Shown: positions 57,984 through 64,000 of the stretch, one piece after another
How the letters are laid out: every line of letters starts with the position of its first letter
Position numbering within the stretch: the stretch's first letter is position 1
From: Haematobacter missouriensis
GTDB lineage: Bacteria; Pseudomonadota; Alphaproteobacteria; Rhodobacterales; Rhodobacteraceae
Assembly: GCF_000740775.1 (NCBI RefSeq)
Contig: NZ_JFGS01000003.1
Coordinates: forward strand, 248,001 to 312,000
Length of the DNA stretch: 64,000 bases
Reading direction: 5' to 3'
Position numbers and translations under genes: made by a program
Notes under the pieces: model-generated
Database searches by the model: none
Told to the model about the DNA's origin: nothing
Seen by the model: only the letters and a program-made list of their open reading frames with translations

Positions 57984-58805
57984 CGATCCTGCTTCGGCAG
58001 TGAGGCCGTAGCGGTTGCGAAGGTTCGCAATTTCTCCCCGTCCCACCGCCTCCGAAAGCGCCGCGGTCAGAGCGCGCTTCAACGTCACATCCCCCTTCCA
58101 AGTTCCAAAGGCCAGAGGCACTGGCGCGAGGGCCGGGTCGTCAGGCCAGACAGCGGTGAAGCCCGGCAGGGCATCCTCTTCGGGGGAAAGTGCGAAATTC
58201 TCTCCGATCGCAGCCGCGGCGCGCCCTTCCAACAGTGCGGAGCGGAGCGCCGCCCCGTCTGCCACCAGCAGGGGTCGGTAGCCGTCGGCCCGCATCCATG
58301 CGGAAAGCGCCAGCCGGTCGAGGCCGCTTGCCCCCGGCAGGACCGCGAAAGTGCTGCCTGATGGGGGAAGCGCACCTGCGGGCAGCAGCAGGAGCCAGCC
58401 GATCCGCTCGCCGGTCGGAAGAAGTTGCAGGAAACCGCGCGCGGTGGACGTATCCGCGATCCCGCCGCCGATCATGTCGCATTGCGCGCGCGTGAGGTTC
58501 CAGTTTCGCGGGTTGAAGTCACGCCCGATGGTCGGCACGACGTTCACCGCAAGGCGCAGGCCCAGGCGATCGGCGAGAATACGGGCAAGCTCGACATCGT
58601 AGCCGGGCCGATCAGGCTCTCCCGTCACCAGCGGCGGATAGGTGGGAGGAACGCAGAGTTTCAACACGCCTGCCGCCCGGCGCTCGGCAAGCGAATTGTC
58701 CTGCGGCAGAAGGCCGGCTAGGGCGAGAATGGCTACCACGACACCGAGATTCCGGATCGCCGGCCACCAGCGGCCCCGGAGCGGTGAGGCGGGCGGCGCG
58801 CTCAT
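57969..58805 (-). CDS. Periplasmic substrate-binding protein (family 3), ABC-linked
   Basis: 278 residues. The N terminus is a signal-anchor type (about residues 15-36, NLGVVVAILALAGLLP). The binding-protein fold follows: VLKLCVPPTYPPLVTGEPDRPGYDVELARILADRLGLRL is the family 3 opening, with QCDMIGGGIADTSTARGFLQLLP in lobe two. The start at 58805 overlaps the permease stop by four bases (ATGA). It is distinct from the binding protein at 54425-55258; two such proteins in one PQQ cluster are typical of these loci. Confidence 0.87.
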   Translation of the reverse strand: MSAPPASPLRGRWWPAIRNLGVVVAILALAGLLPQDNSLAERRAAGVLKLCVPPTYPPLVTGEPDRPGYDVELARILADRLGLRLAVNVVPTIGRDFNPRNWNLTRAQCDMIGGGIADTSTARGFLQLLPTGERIGWLLLLPAGALPPSGSTFAVLPGASGLDRLALSAWMRADGYRPLLVADGAALRSALLEGRAAAAIGENFALSPEEDALPGFTAVWPDDPALAPVPLAFGTWKGDVTLKRALTAALSEAVGRGEIANLRNRYGLTAEAGSVSHM

Positions 58806-59617
58806 GCCCTGCGGAAGTCGATAACGGCGAGGAGGAAGAACACCGCCGCCATGCCGAAGATTACCAGTGGCCCGGTTGTGGGCGCGAACTGGTAGAAGCC
58901 GATCAGCACGCCCCGAAGCGCATCGACCGCGTAGGTGATCGGGTTCGCGCGGACCAGGGTCACCAGCCATTCAGGATAGGTCGCCACGGTCTGGGTACGG
59001 GTGAGCGAAGGATCAAGCGGAAAGACCGAGGAGGAGGTGAAATAGAGCGGAAGGATGATGGTGTTGGAGAACACACCAAACCCCTCGAAGCTGCGCACCC
59101 GCTGGGCCAGAAGCACGCCGAAGGAAGTCAGCCCGAAGGCCAGCACGAACATCAGCCCGATTGCCGTGAGCGACTGCCCGATGGTCAGCGTCACATCGGC
59201 AAACCGTGCCAGGATCAGCACCAGGGTGCCATGCACCGTCGCCACCGTCGCCCCGCCCAGCACCTTGCCCAGCAGTATCAGCCATCGCGGCATGGGTGAA
59301 ACGAGCACTTCCCGCAGGAAGCCGAACTCCCTGTCCCATATCACCGAAACGGCGAACTGGATGGATGTGTACATGATGTTAAGCACGATGACGGCAGGGA
59401 ACAGGAACTGCAGATAGGTGAAGGGGATGACCGTGCGCACCTCTCCATAGACCTCTCCCCTGAAGTAGGGGTTCAGCCCGATACCGAGGATGAGCAGCCA
59501 GATCAGCGGTCGGCTCACGCCGCCCACCATCTGTCCACGGTCACGGGTGGCGCGCAGCACCTCCCGCAGCCAGACGCCATAGAGGCCTCGAAGAAGGGCG
59601 GGGAGAGCGCTGGTCAT
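58802..59617 (-). CDS. ABC-2 type transporter permease, PQQ-alcohol cluster
   Basis: 271 residues with about six membrane helices and the ABC-2 family pattern (VIWDREFGFLREVLVSPMPRW at the cytoplasmic loop, FTSSSVFPLDPSL in the periplasmic loop, ANPITYAVDALRGVLIG). It resembles the permease of alcohol-associated (PedC-type) exporters. I start at 59617 (MTSALPALL) with AAAGGAGCG upstream. A longer open frame upstream is Pro/Arg-rich and not family-like. It is separated from its ATPase by 1.3 kb, whereas the two genes are normally adjacent. Confidence 0.9.
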   Translation of the reverse strand: MTSALPALLRGLYGVWLREVLRATRDRGQMVGGVSRPLIWLLILGIGLNPYFRGEVYGEVRTVIPFTYLQFLFPAVIVLNIMYTSIQFAVSVIWDREFGFLREVLVSPMPRWLILLGKVLGGATVATVHGTLVLILARFADVTLTIGQSLTAIGLMFVLAFGLTSFGVLLAQRVRSFEGFGVFSNTIILPLYFTSSSVFPLDPSLTRTQTVATYPEWLVTLVRANPITYAVDALRGVLIGFYQFAPTTGPLVIFGMAAVFFLLAVIDFRRA

Positions 59618-60919
59618 GAGGCGCTCCTTTGCGAACTGAACGGGGATGGAGCATTCCACAAGCCGTGATCCGTCGGGTGGCGGGGGAGGCCCATGGATGT
59701 GGCCGGCATAACGAAGGGGATGTGCGCAGTGCGCGCTTTCGCGGTGGTCGGGGCAGGGCCTGCGGTGCGGGCCACAGGAGTGGCCCCTGCCAGCTGGCTC
59801 CGGCTGCCGCGATTGGCGGAGGGGCGACCCCCGAGCTGATGGCCCCGCGCGCCATGCGGACCAGTTCGAGGCGCTGTGAAAGGTGGCGGAGGGCGGGGCC
59901 GGGTATCGGGTTGGGGCGCTGCTCCTTCCTGTCGGACGTGACGAGGGGTCGCTTTGCCGGCGATGTCGGGCCATGGGCGAGGAACAGCGGCAAGTCTGAC
60001 AGGGCTATGGATGGCCGGACGATGTCTCGCGCTGCAACGGGCGCGCTGATCCGTGAGGGACAGGAGCACGCATCGCGCGGATCTGCTGGAGTGAGTTCCG
60101 CAATGGGCCGCTGGACGAGGGTGCATCGGCCGGAGAACGGTTGGGCAGGCGGGCCAAAAATGAGCCGAAGAGCGTTGGACCGGAAGGCGTTGGACCAGAA
60201 GGAGGTGGGCCCGAGAGTTATGGGCCTGAGAGTTATGAGCCTGGGGGTGACGGATCTGAGGGTGACGGGCCGCAGGAGGACGGGCTGGAGAGGGACGGGC
60301 CGGACACCCTCCACGCCGATGGAGTGGACGACTGCTGTGGGGGGGGTGGCAGTGCGGACCGTTTTCAGCCTGCATGTGTTTCGCCAGCTCTGCCGGCAGG
60401 TCGGTTGACCGCATGACAGCCGGTGCTCCCGGTCTCTGCCCAAGGGTTTTCCGCAGGAGAGCGGGTGTAGCGCTGGGCGCGCCGATCGTGGACCCATGTC
60501 GGGCCAGAATGAGTGACCCAGCCACCTGAAGACCAGCGATGCGGTCTCGAAGGTCAGCAATGCGGTCCCATCCCGCTGCGGAACCTCGCGGCAGACGGCG
60601 GGTCCGTCCAGCAATGCCCGGATCGGGAGCAGGGGCCGAAGGCGCTGCCCCTCACCCCTTGCCGACGGCATGGGGAACCGGGCGTTCGCGTTGTGCGGTC
60701 GATGCCGTGCTGTCGGCCCCTGCAGCAGCGGGGAAGGGCTGCGGTCCGGCGGTGTTGGAGCTGCCCCCGGAGATCTGGCCCTCAGAGACCCGGCCAGCAG
60801 ATGCTGTGAACCGGGGTTAAGGCACAATCCGTTCGCACAGGGCCTGCGCAAACTTCGAGCAGGTAAACCGTGCCCGGCCCCCTCCCGACGATCCGGTCCT
60901 GTCATGACGGCCGCAGACC
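59618..60919. other. 1.3-kb low-complexity gap between ABC permease and ATPase genes
   Basis: No frame is convincingly coding. On the minus strand an ATG at 60923 overlaps the ATPase stop (ATGA) and opens a 460-codon frame. A different minus frame, open from an ATG at 60525, ends with TGA at 59616-59614, overlapping the permease ATG (ATGA). The two frames are related by a shift. Predicted peptides are Arg/Pro/Ser-rich with no recognisable domain, and third-position base use looks like background rather than the strong G/C bias of neighbouring genes. The gap contains the tandem repeat at 60159-60308. Confidence 0.5.
60159..60308. repeat. Tandem 15-bp repeat, about 10 units
   Basis: Nine consecutive 15-base units from 60174 (consensus roughly GACGGGCCTGAGGGT) plus one more degenerate unit before it. 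Unit phase is kept exactly; units differ by 2-6 bases. Fifteen bases equal five codons, so any reading frame gives a pentapeptide period: GPEG-like on the plus strand, LRPVT- or RHPQA-like on the minus. The repeat is degenerate, hence old or under drift. Confidence 0.85.
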
Positions 60920-61900
60920 TCATCGCCGCCCGCCCTTGCGTCCGGCTTCACGCTCTGCCGCGCGAGCGCCTTCACCGCGATCACGAAGCTCGCGGCCCGT
61001 GAGGGAGAGGAAGACACTTTCCAATGTCGGCTCCTCGAAGCGCACCTCCGTCAGTCGGTTGCCGAAGGCGGCGAGAAAGGTCTCGACCACCGCTGCATCC
61101 GGGGCAGGAATCGCGAGGTGCAGGGGCGCTACTTCCATCGCCGCGGGATAGGCGCGCCGGATGGCCGAGGCAGTTTCCACCTCTCGTGCGATGACGCGGA
61201 GCCACCGCTGGCCATACCCCACCTTCAGGCTTTCGGGGCTGCCTTCGGCGAGGATGCGGCCATTGTCGATGATGCAGACAAGATCCGCACTCTCCACTTC
61301 CTCGATGTAATGAGTGGTGGTCAGCACCGTCAGACCACGCTCGCGTCTGAGCCCGTCCAGATAGCGCCAGATGCGCGCGCGGGTCTGGGCGTCAAGGCCC
61401 ACGGTCGGCTCGTCGAGGAACAGGATGCGCGGATGATGCATGAGGGCGCGGGCAATTTCCAGCCGCCGCCGCATCCCGCCGGAGAAGTTGCGCACGACCG
61501 TTTCCTGCCAGTCGGTGAGTTCGACAAGCGCCAGAACTTCCGCCATTGCGGCATGTCGCACCCGGCGGGCCATGCCATGCGCGAGTCCGTGGAAATCGAG
61601 ATTCTCCGCTGCCGTCAGCCTGTCGTCGAGGCTCGAATCCTGAAACACCACCCCGATGCCGCGTCGCGCGCGCAAGGGCTCCCGCGCCACGTCGGCACCC
61701 GCCACCATTGCGGTTCCGCTGTCGGGCCGGAGCAATGTGCAGAGGATGTTGAGGAGCGTGGTCTTGCCCGCGCCGTTCGGGCCAAGCAGCGCAAAACTCG
61801 CGCCTGCAGGCACGGAGAGGCTCACATCCTCCAGCGCCCTGGTGCCCCCGAACACGTGCGAGAGATGTTCGACCTGGATGGCAGGCGGTGTTTCCGGCAT
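60920..61900 (-). CDS. ABC transporter ATP-binding protein, PQQ-alcohol cluster
   Basis: 326 residues. Walker A GPNGAGKTT, Q-loop VFQDSSLDD, signature NFSGGMRRRLEIARAL, Walker B ILFLDEPTVGLD, H-loop TTTHYIEE. The ABC-2-export subtype has an extended C-terminal domain (about residues 230-326) ending in a Arg/Lys/Glu-rich tail. The start at 61900 (MPETPPAIQ) has GGGGAGGG upstream and lies 13 bases after arsC. It pairs with the permease at 58802-59617. The stop overlaps the ATG of the 460-codon frame in the gap. Confidence 0.92.
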   Translation of the reverse strand: MPETPPAIQVEHLSHVFGGTRALEDVSLSVPAGASFALLGPNGAGKTTLLNILCTLLRPDSGTAMVAGADVAREPLRARRGIGVVFQDSSLDDRLTAAENLDFHGLAHGMARRVRHAAMAEVLALVELTDWQETVVRNFSGGMRRRLEIARALMHHPRILFLDEPTVGLDAQTRARIWRYLDGLRRERGLTVLTTTHYIEEVESADLVCIIDNGRILAEGSPESLKVGYGQRWLRVIAREVETASAIRRAYPAAMEVAPLHLAIPAPDAAVVETFLAAFGNRLTEVRFEEPTLESVFLSLTGRELRDRGEGARAAEREAGRKGGRR

Positions 61901-61913
61901 GACGGCCCTCCCC

Positions 61914-62270
61914 TCAGGGAGTGAGGACATCCAGCACGGCTTCCGCCGGGCGGCCAAGGACGGCGCGGGTCTCGGAAAAGACGATGGGGCGTTCGATGAG
62001 AATGGGATGCGCCACCATCGCGGCGATCAGGGCATCGTCGTCACTCGCCTCCGTCAGCCCGGCATCGCTCCGCGCGCCTTCCTTCCAGCGGATGATGTCG
62101 CGGGGGGCGCGGTCGAGAAGCGAGAGCGCGGCGCGGAGTTCGGCCTCGCTCGGCGGTTCGTCCAGATAATTCCGCACCACGGGCACCACGCCGTGTTCCT
62201 CCAGCAGCGCGAGCGCGCGCCGCGATGTGCCGCAACGCGGATTGTGCCAGATCGAGATGGTCACAGCCAC
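61914..62270 (-). CDS. arsC: ArsC-family arsenate reductase (glutaredoxin type)
   Basis: 118 residues. Catalytic Cys13 in HNPRCGTSR; the downstream conserved Arg is in [11 protein letters not shown]. This class uses glutathione/glutaredoxin. No arsenite pump or ArsR is nearby, so a role in arsenic resistance is not shown and it could be a housekeeping Spx/ArsC-like protein. Its start overlaps the pyrD stop by ten bases, so it is translated from the pyrD mRNA. Confidence 0.88.
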   Translation of the reverse strand: MAVTISIWHNPRCGTSRRALALLEEHGVVPVVRNYLDEPPSEAELRAALSLLDRAPRDIIRWKEGARSDAGLTEASDDDALIAAMVAHPILIERPIVFSETRAVLGRPAEAVLDVLTP

Positions 62271-63319
62271 CGCTCCCTTCCGGTTCCGACGGCCTCCGCC
62301 ACAGTGGCGAAGCCATCGCGGAGAAGCCGCTCCTCGATACCGCGGACGAGTTCTCCCACGAGCGACAGTCCTCCGAAGACCAGGCCGGTGTAAAGCTGAA
62401 CCGCGCTTGCCCCGGCCAGAATCTTCTCATAGGCCTGATCGGGAGTGGAAATGCCGCCGACGCCGATCAGCGGCAGCCGCCCCTCCGTCGCCCGTGACAG
62501 GCGGGCCAGAACCCGGGTGGACCGCTCGAACAGCGGCGCGCCGGACAAACCGCCCGCCTCTCCCCGTGCTGCGCCACCAAGCCCGTCGCGGGAGAGGGTC
62601 GTGTTGGTGGCGATCACCCCGTCGATACCTGAGGCGAGCGCGACGGCGCCGATTTCGCCGATTTCATCATCGGTGAGATCTGGGGCGATCTTCAGGAATA
62701 CCGGCACCCGCCGCGACAGCCCGTCCCGAACCTCCAGCACACCCGCGAGCAGCGATTCGAGCGCGGCGCGCCCTTGAAGATCACGAAGCTTCTCGGTGTT
62801 GGGGGAGGAGACGTTGACCGTGGCAAAGTCGATCCATCTGCCCGTGGCGGCCAGCACTTCCGCGAAATCCTGCGCCCGGTTGGCGCTGTCCTTGTTGGCG
62901 CCGAGGTTCAGCCCGATCACTCCCCGCTCCGGCCGGGCGGCCAGCCGGGCCGCGATGGCAGCAGCACCTTCGTTGTTGAAGCCGAAGCGGTTGATGACGG
63001 CGCGGTCCTGCGGCAACCGGAACAGCCGGGGGCGGGGGTTGCCGGGCTGCGGGCGGGGCGTCGCCGCGCCGACCTCAATGAAGCCGAACCCCGCGCGGGT
63101 CAGCGGTTCGAGCGCGGTCGCGTTCTTGTCGAACCCGGCGGCAAGGCCCACTGGGTTGGGCAGGTCGATCCCGGCAAGGCTGGTGCGGAGCCGGGGAGAC
63201 GTGATCTCCCCCGGCAGGGCGACCAGCCCCGTACGGAGGGCCATCAGCGACAGGCCATGCGCCCGCTCCGGGTCCAGCCGCGTGAGCAGGCCAAGGCCGA
63301 AGGACTCGTACCGGTTCAC
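62261..63319 (-). CDS. pyrD: Dihydroorotate dehydrogenase (quinone), class 2
   Basis: 352-residue membrane-associated flavoprotein: dihydroorotate to orotate with reduction of quinone. The N-terminal amphipathic helix is [27 protein letters not shown] and substrate segments are [33 protein letters not shown] (catalytic Ser loop) and [14 protein letters not shown]. The start is GTG at 63319 after GGAGGGAG. The preceding gene's stop overlaps it by four bases. It is the start of pyrimidine synthesis in this run, otherwise unrelated to the PQQ genes downstream. Confidence 0.95.
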   Translation of the reverse strand: MNRYESFGLGLLTRLDPERAHGLSLMALRTGLVALPGEITSPRLRTSLAGIDLPNPVGLAAGFDKNATALEPLTRAGFGFIEVGAATPRPQPGNPRPRLFRLPQDRAVINRFGFNNEGAAAIAARLAARPERGVIGLNLGANKDSANRAQDFAEVLAATGRWIDFATVNVSSPNTEKLRDLQGRAALESLLAGVLEVRDGLSRRVPVFLKIAPDLTDDEIGEIGAVALASGIDGVIATNTTLSRDGLGGAARGEAGGLSGAPLFERSTRVLARLSRATEGRLPLIGVGGISTPDQAYEKILAGASAVQLYTGLVFGGLSLVGELVRGIEERLLRDGFATVAEAVGTGRERWL

Positions 63320-63654
63320 AGAACTCCCTCCGGGAAGATATGCCCGGTGGCCCCGAGCGGCAGGGACTTGTCCCAGACCACATCCGACAGCCGGAGCGGC
63401 CGATAGAGATGCGGAAAAAGCGCGCCGCCCCGCGACGGCTCCCATTTCAGGTCCGCTCCCAGAGGCTCGACGGAGACGGCGACCAGCACCAGATCGCTTT
63501 CCTCTGCGAAATGGCGGGCGGCCGTCTCTCCCACCTGCGTGGGCGTGGAAAAATGGATGAAGCCGTCCGCCACATCCACGGGCGCGCCGTGGGTGACACC
63601 TGCGGCGCGGAACGCATCCCATTCGGGGCGTCGGAAAATCTTCAGGATCAGCAT
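63316..63654 (-). CDS. DUF952 family protein
   Basis: 112-residue protein of a family often found beside pyrD in alphaproteobacteria. It begins [19 protein letters not shown], contains [21 protein letters not shown] (family core) and [17 protein letters not shown], and ends at the GTGA overlap with pyrD. Function is unknown. A hairpin with perfect 8-base arms (63657-63664 and 63678-63685) lies directly before its start codon. The ribosome site is weak, so translation may be affected by this fold. Confidence 0.88.
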   Translation of the reverse strand: MLILKIFRRPEWDAFRAAGVTHGAPVDVADGFIHFSTPTQVGETAARHFAEESDLVLVAVSVEPLGADLKWEPSRGGALFPHLYRPLRLSDVVWDKSLPLGATGHIFPEGVL

Positions 63655-63656
63655 GG

Positions 63657-63685
63657 CCGGGTGATGCCCTCACTCCGTCACCCGG
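63657..63685 (-). promoter_or_regulatory. Leader hairpin in front of DUF952-pyrD
   Basis: CCGGGTGA/TCACCCGG arms separated by 13 bases; the near arm ends two bases before the DUF952 start codon. It could limit ribosome access to the first gene of the pyrD run, or be the end of a transcription unit upstream. Confidence 0.4.
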
Positions 63686-63816
63686 TCAAGGAGAACGTGT
63701 GCCGGTCGGACGTGGCTTGGCACCGGAGCCGCACCGGGATGGCCCGCGGGCGCGAGAAACTTTGACAGAGTCGCCGCCTCTCCGCAGACTGTGGGCATCC
63801 GCAAAGGGAGAACCGC

Positions 63817-64000
63817 ATGTTGGTCCGTCTTCTCGCCACGGCAGGGGTGCTTGCGCTCAGCGCCGGGGCTGCTTCTGCCGAATACACGCTCACGATTCTG
63901 CATATCAACGACTTCCATGCCCGGTTCGAGCCGATCAACGGGTCCGATTCGACCTGCGGGGAAAAGGATGCGGCGGAGAACAAGTGTTTCGGCGGTATCG
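63817..64000 (+). CDS. UshA-type 5'-nucleotidase/2',3'-cyclic phosphodiesterase, 5' part
   Basis: First 61 codons only; the gene runs off the window. Signal peptide MLVRLLATAGVLALSAGAASA, then the metallophosphatase first block EYTLTILHINDFHARFEP, in which Asp and His bind the metal. A Cys pair follows (STCGEKDAAENKC). The start has AAGGGAGAACC upstream. The enzyme would be periplasmic and act on nucleotides, but the C-terminal domain is not visible. Confidence 0.85.
   Translation, partial: MLVRLLATAGVLALSAGAASAEYTLTILHINDFHARFEPINGSDSTCGEKDAAENKCFGGI

Noticed and set aside
60159-60308. CRISPR-like spacing of the 15-bp units
   Set aside because: Units are contiguous without unique spacers, too short, and degenerate; no cas genes.
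60141-60416. Collagen-like plus-strand frame (GPEG repeats) in the ABC gap
   Set aside because: No ribosome site, and the periodicity follows from the 15-base DNA repeat in all frames.
59541-60923. A 460-codon open frame on the minus strand spanning the ABC gap
   Set aside because: Its last 77 bases overlap the clear permease start, the peptide is Arg/Pro/Ser-rich without a domain, and codon-position base use looks like background. Kept as a finding about the gap, not as a gene.
61914-62270. Arsenic resistance operon
   Set aside because: Only an ArsC-family gene is present; no arsR, arsB/acr3 or related gene nearby.

Overview
The window is high-GC alphaproteobacterial chromosome, most likely from the order Rhodobacterales (Rhodobacter/Paracoccus-type). 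This is inferred from the gene repertoire: a complex-I NDUFA9-type protein beside uppP, an Entner-Doudoroff edd with a CceR-like operator, an AspRS-linked operon, a DmdC-like acyl-CoA dehydrogenase and a PQQ dehydrogenase/ABC cluster. Strong G/C third-position bias and frequent ATGA/GTGA stop-start overlaps also fit. Nothing in the window fixes genus or species. No rRNA, CRISPR array, prophage or intact insertion sequence was seen. One tRNA (Glu-UUC) is present.

Layout. 1-8.1 kb: 3' end of an NDUFA9-like gene, uppP, then gltD, a GFA-family gene and gltB (glutamate synthase with an inserted gene). 8.2-11.7 kb: tRNA-Glu (minus), a UvrD/PcrA helicase and an M48 peptidase. 11.7-12.2 kb: non-coding island with repeat relics. 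12.2-14.3 kb (minus): PIN-domain protein, RlmI-like methyltransferase, and a 55-codon gene with its own operator and terminator. 14.5-21 kb: edd, dusA, a small secreted protein, ychF, a VOC protein and trpA. 21-27 kb: a non-coding stretch with direct repeats, carB, a CPBP protease and cfa. 27.3-32 kb: aspS translationally coupled to a BglII/BstYI-type restriction endonuclease, a 1.27-kb repeat-bearing island, and a convergent MT-A70 DNA methyltransferase. 31.9-39.1 kb (minus): sigma-54 response regulator with a soluble hybrid kinase, prpE and maeB. 39.3-44.6 kb: the salvage operon cdd-deoA-deoB-add-upp and a SPOR-like secreted protein. 44.6-52.8 kb (minus): a membrane protein, then fadJ, thiolase, GST, acyl-CoA dehydrogenase and two MerR regulators, which form a beta-oxidation-type cluster. 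52.9-54.4 kb: two hotdog thioesterases and a site-2-protease-like membrane protein without its catalytic residues. 54.4-63.7 kb (minus): one long run of DUF952, pyrD, arsC, ABC ATPase, a 1.3-kb gap, ABC permease, a binding protein, cytochrome c, PQQ dehydrogenase and a second binding protein. 63.8 kb to the end: start of a UshA-type 5'-nucleotidase.

Most genes are housekeeping: ammonium assimilation, nucleotide salvage and synthesis, fatty acid/acyl-CoA catabolism, and periplasmic alcohol oxidation. The accessory content is the restriction-modification pair around 29-32 kb, two islands sharing one family of short inverted-repeat elements, and the PQQ cluster, whose dehydrogenase has a divergent metal site and whose ABC genes are split by a low-complexity stretch.
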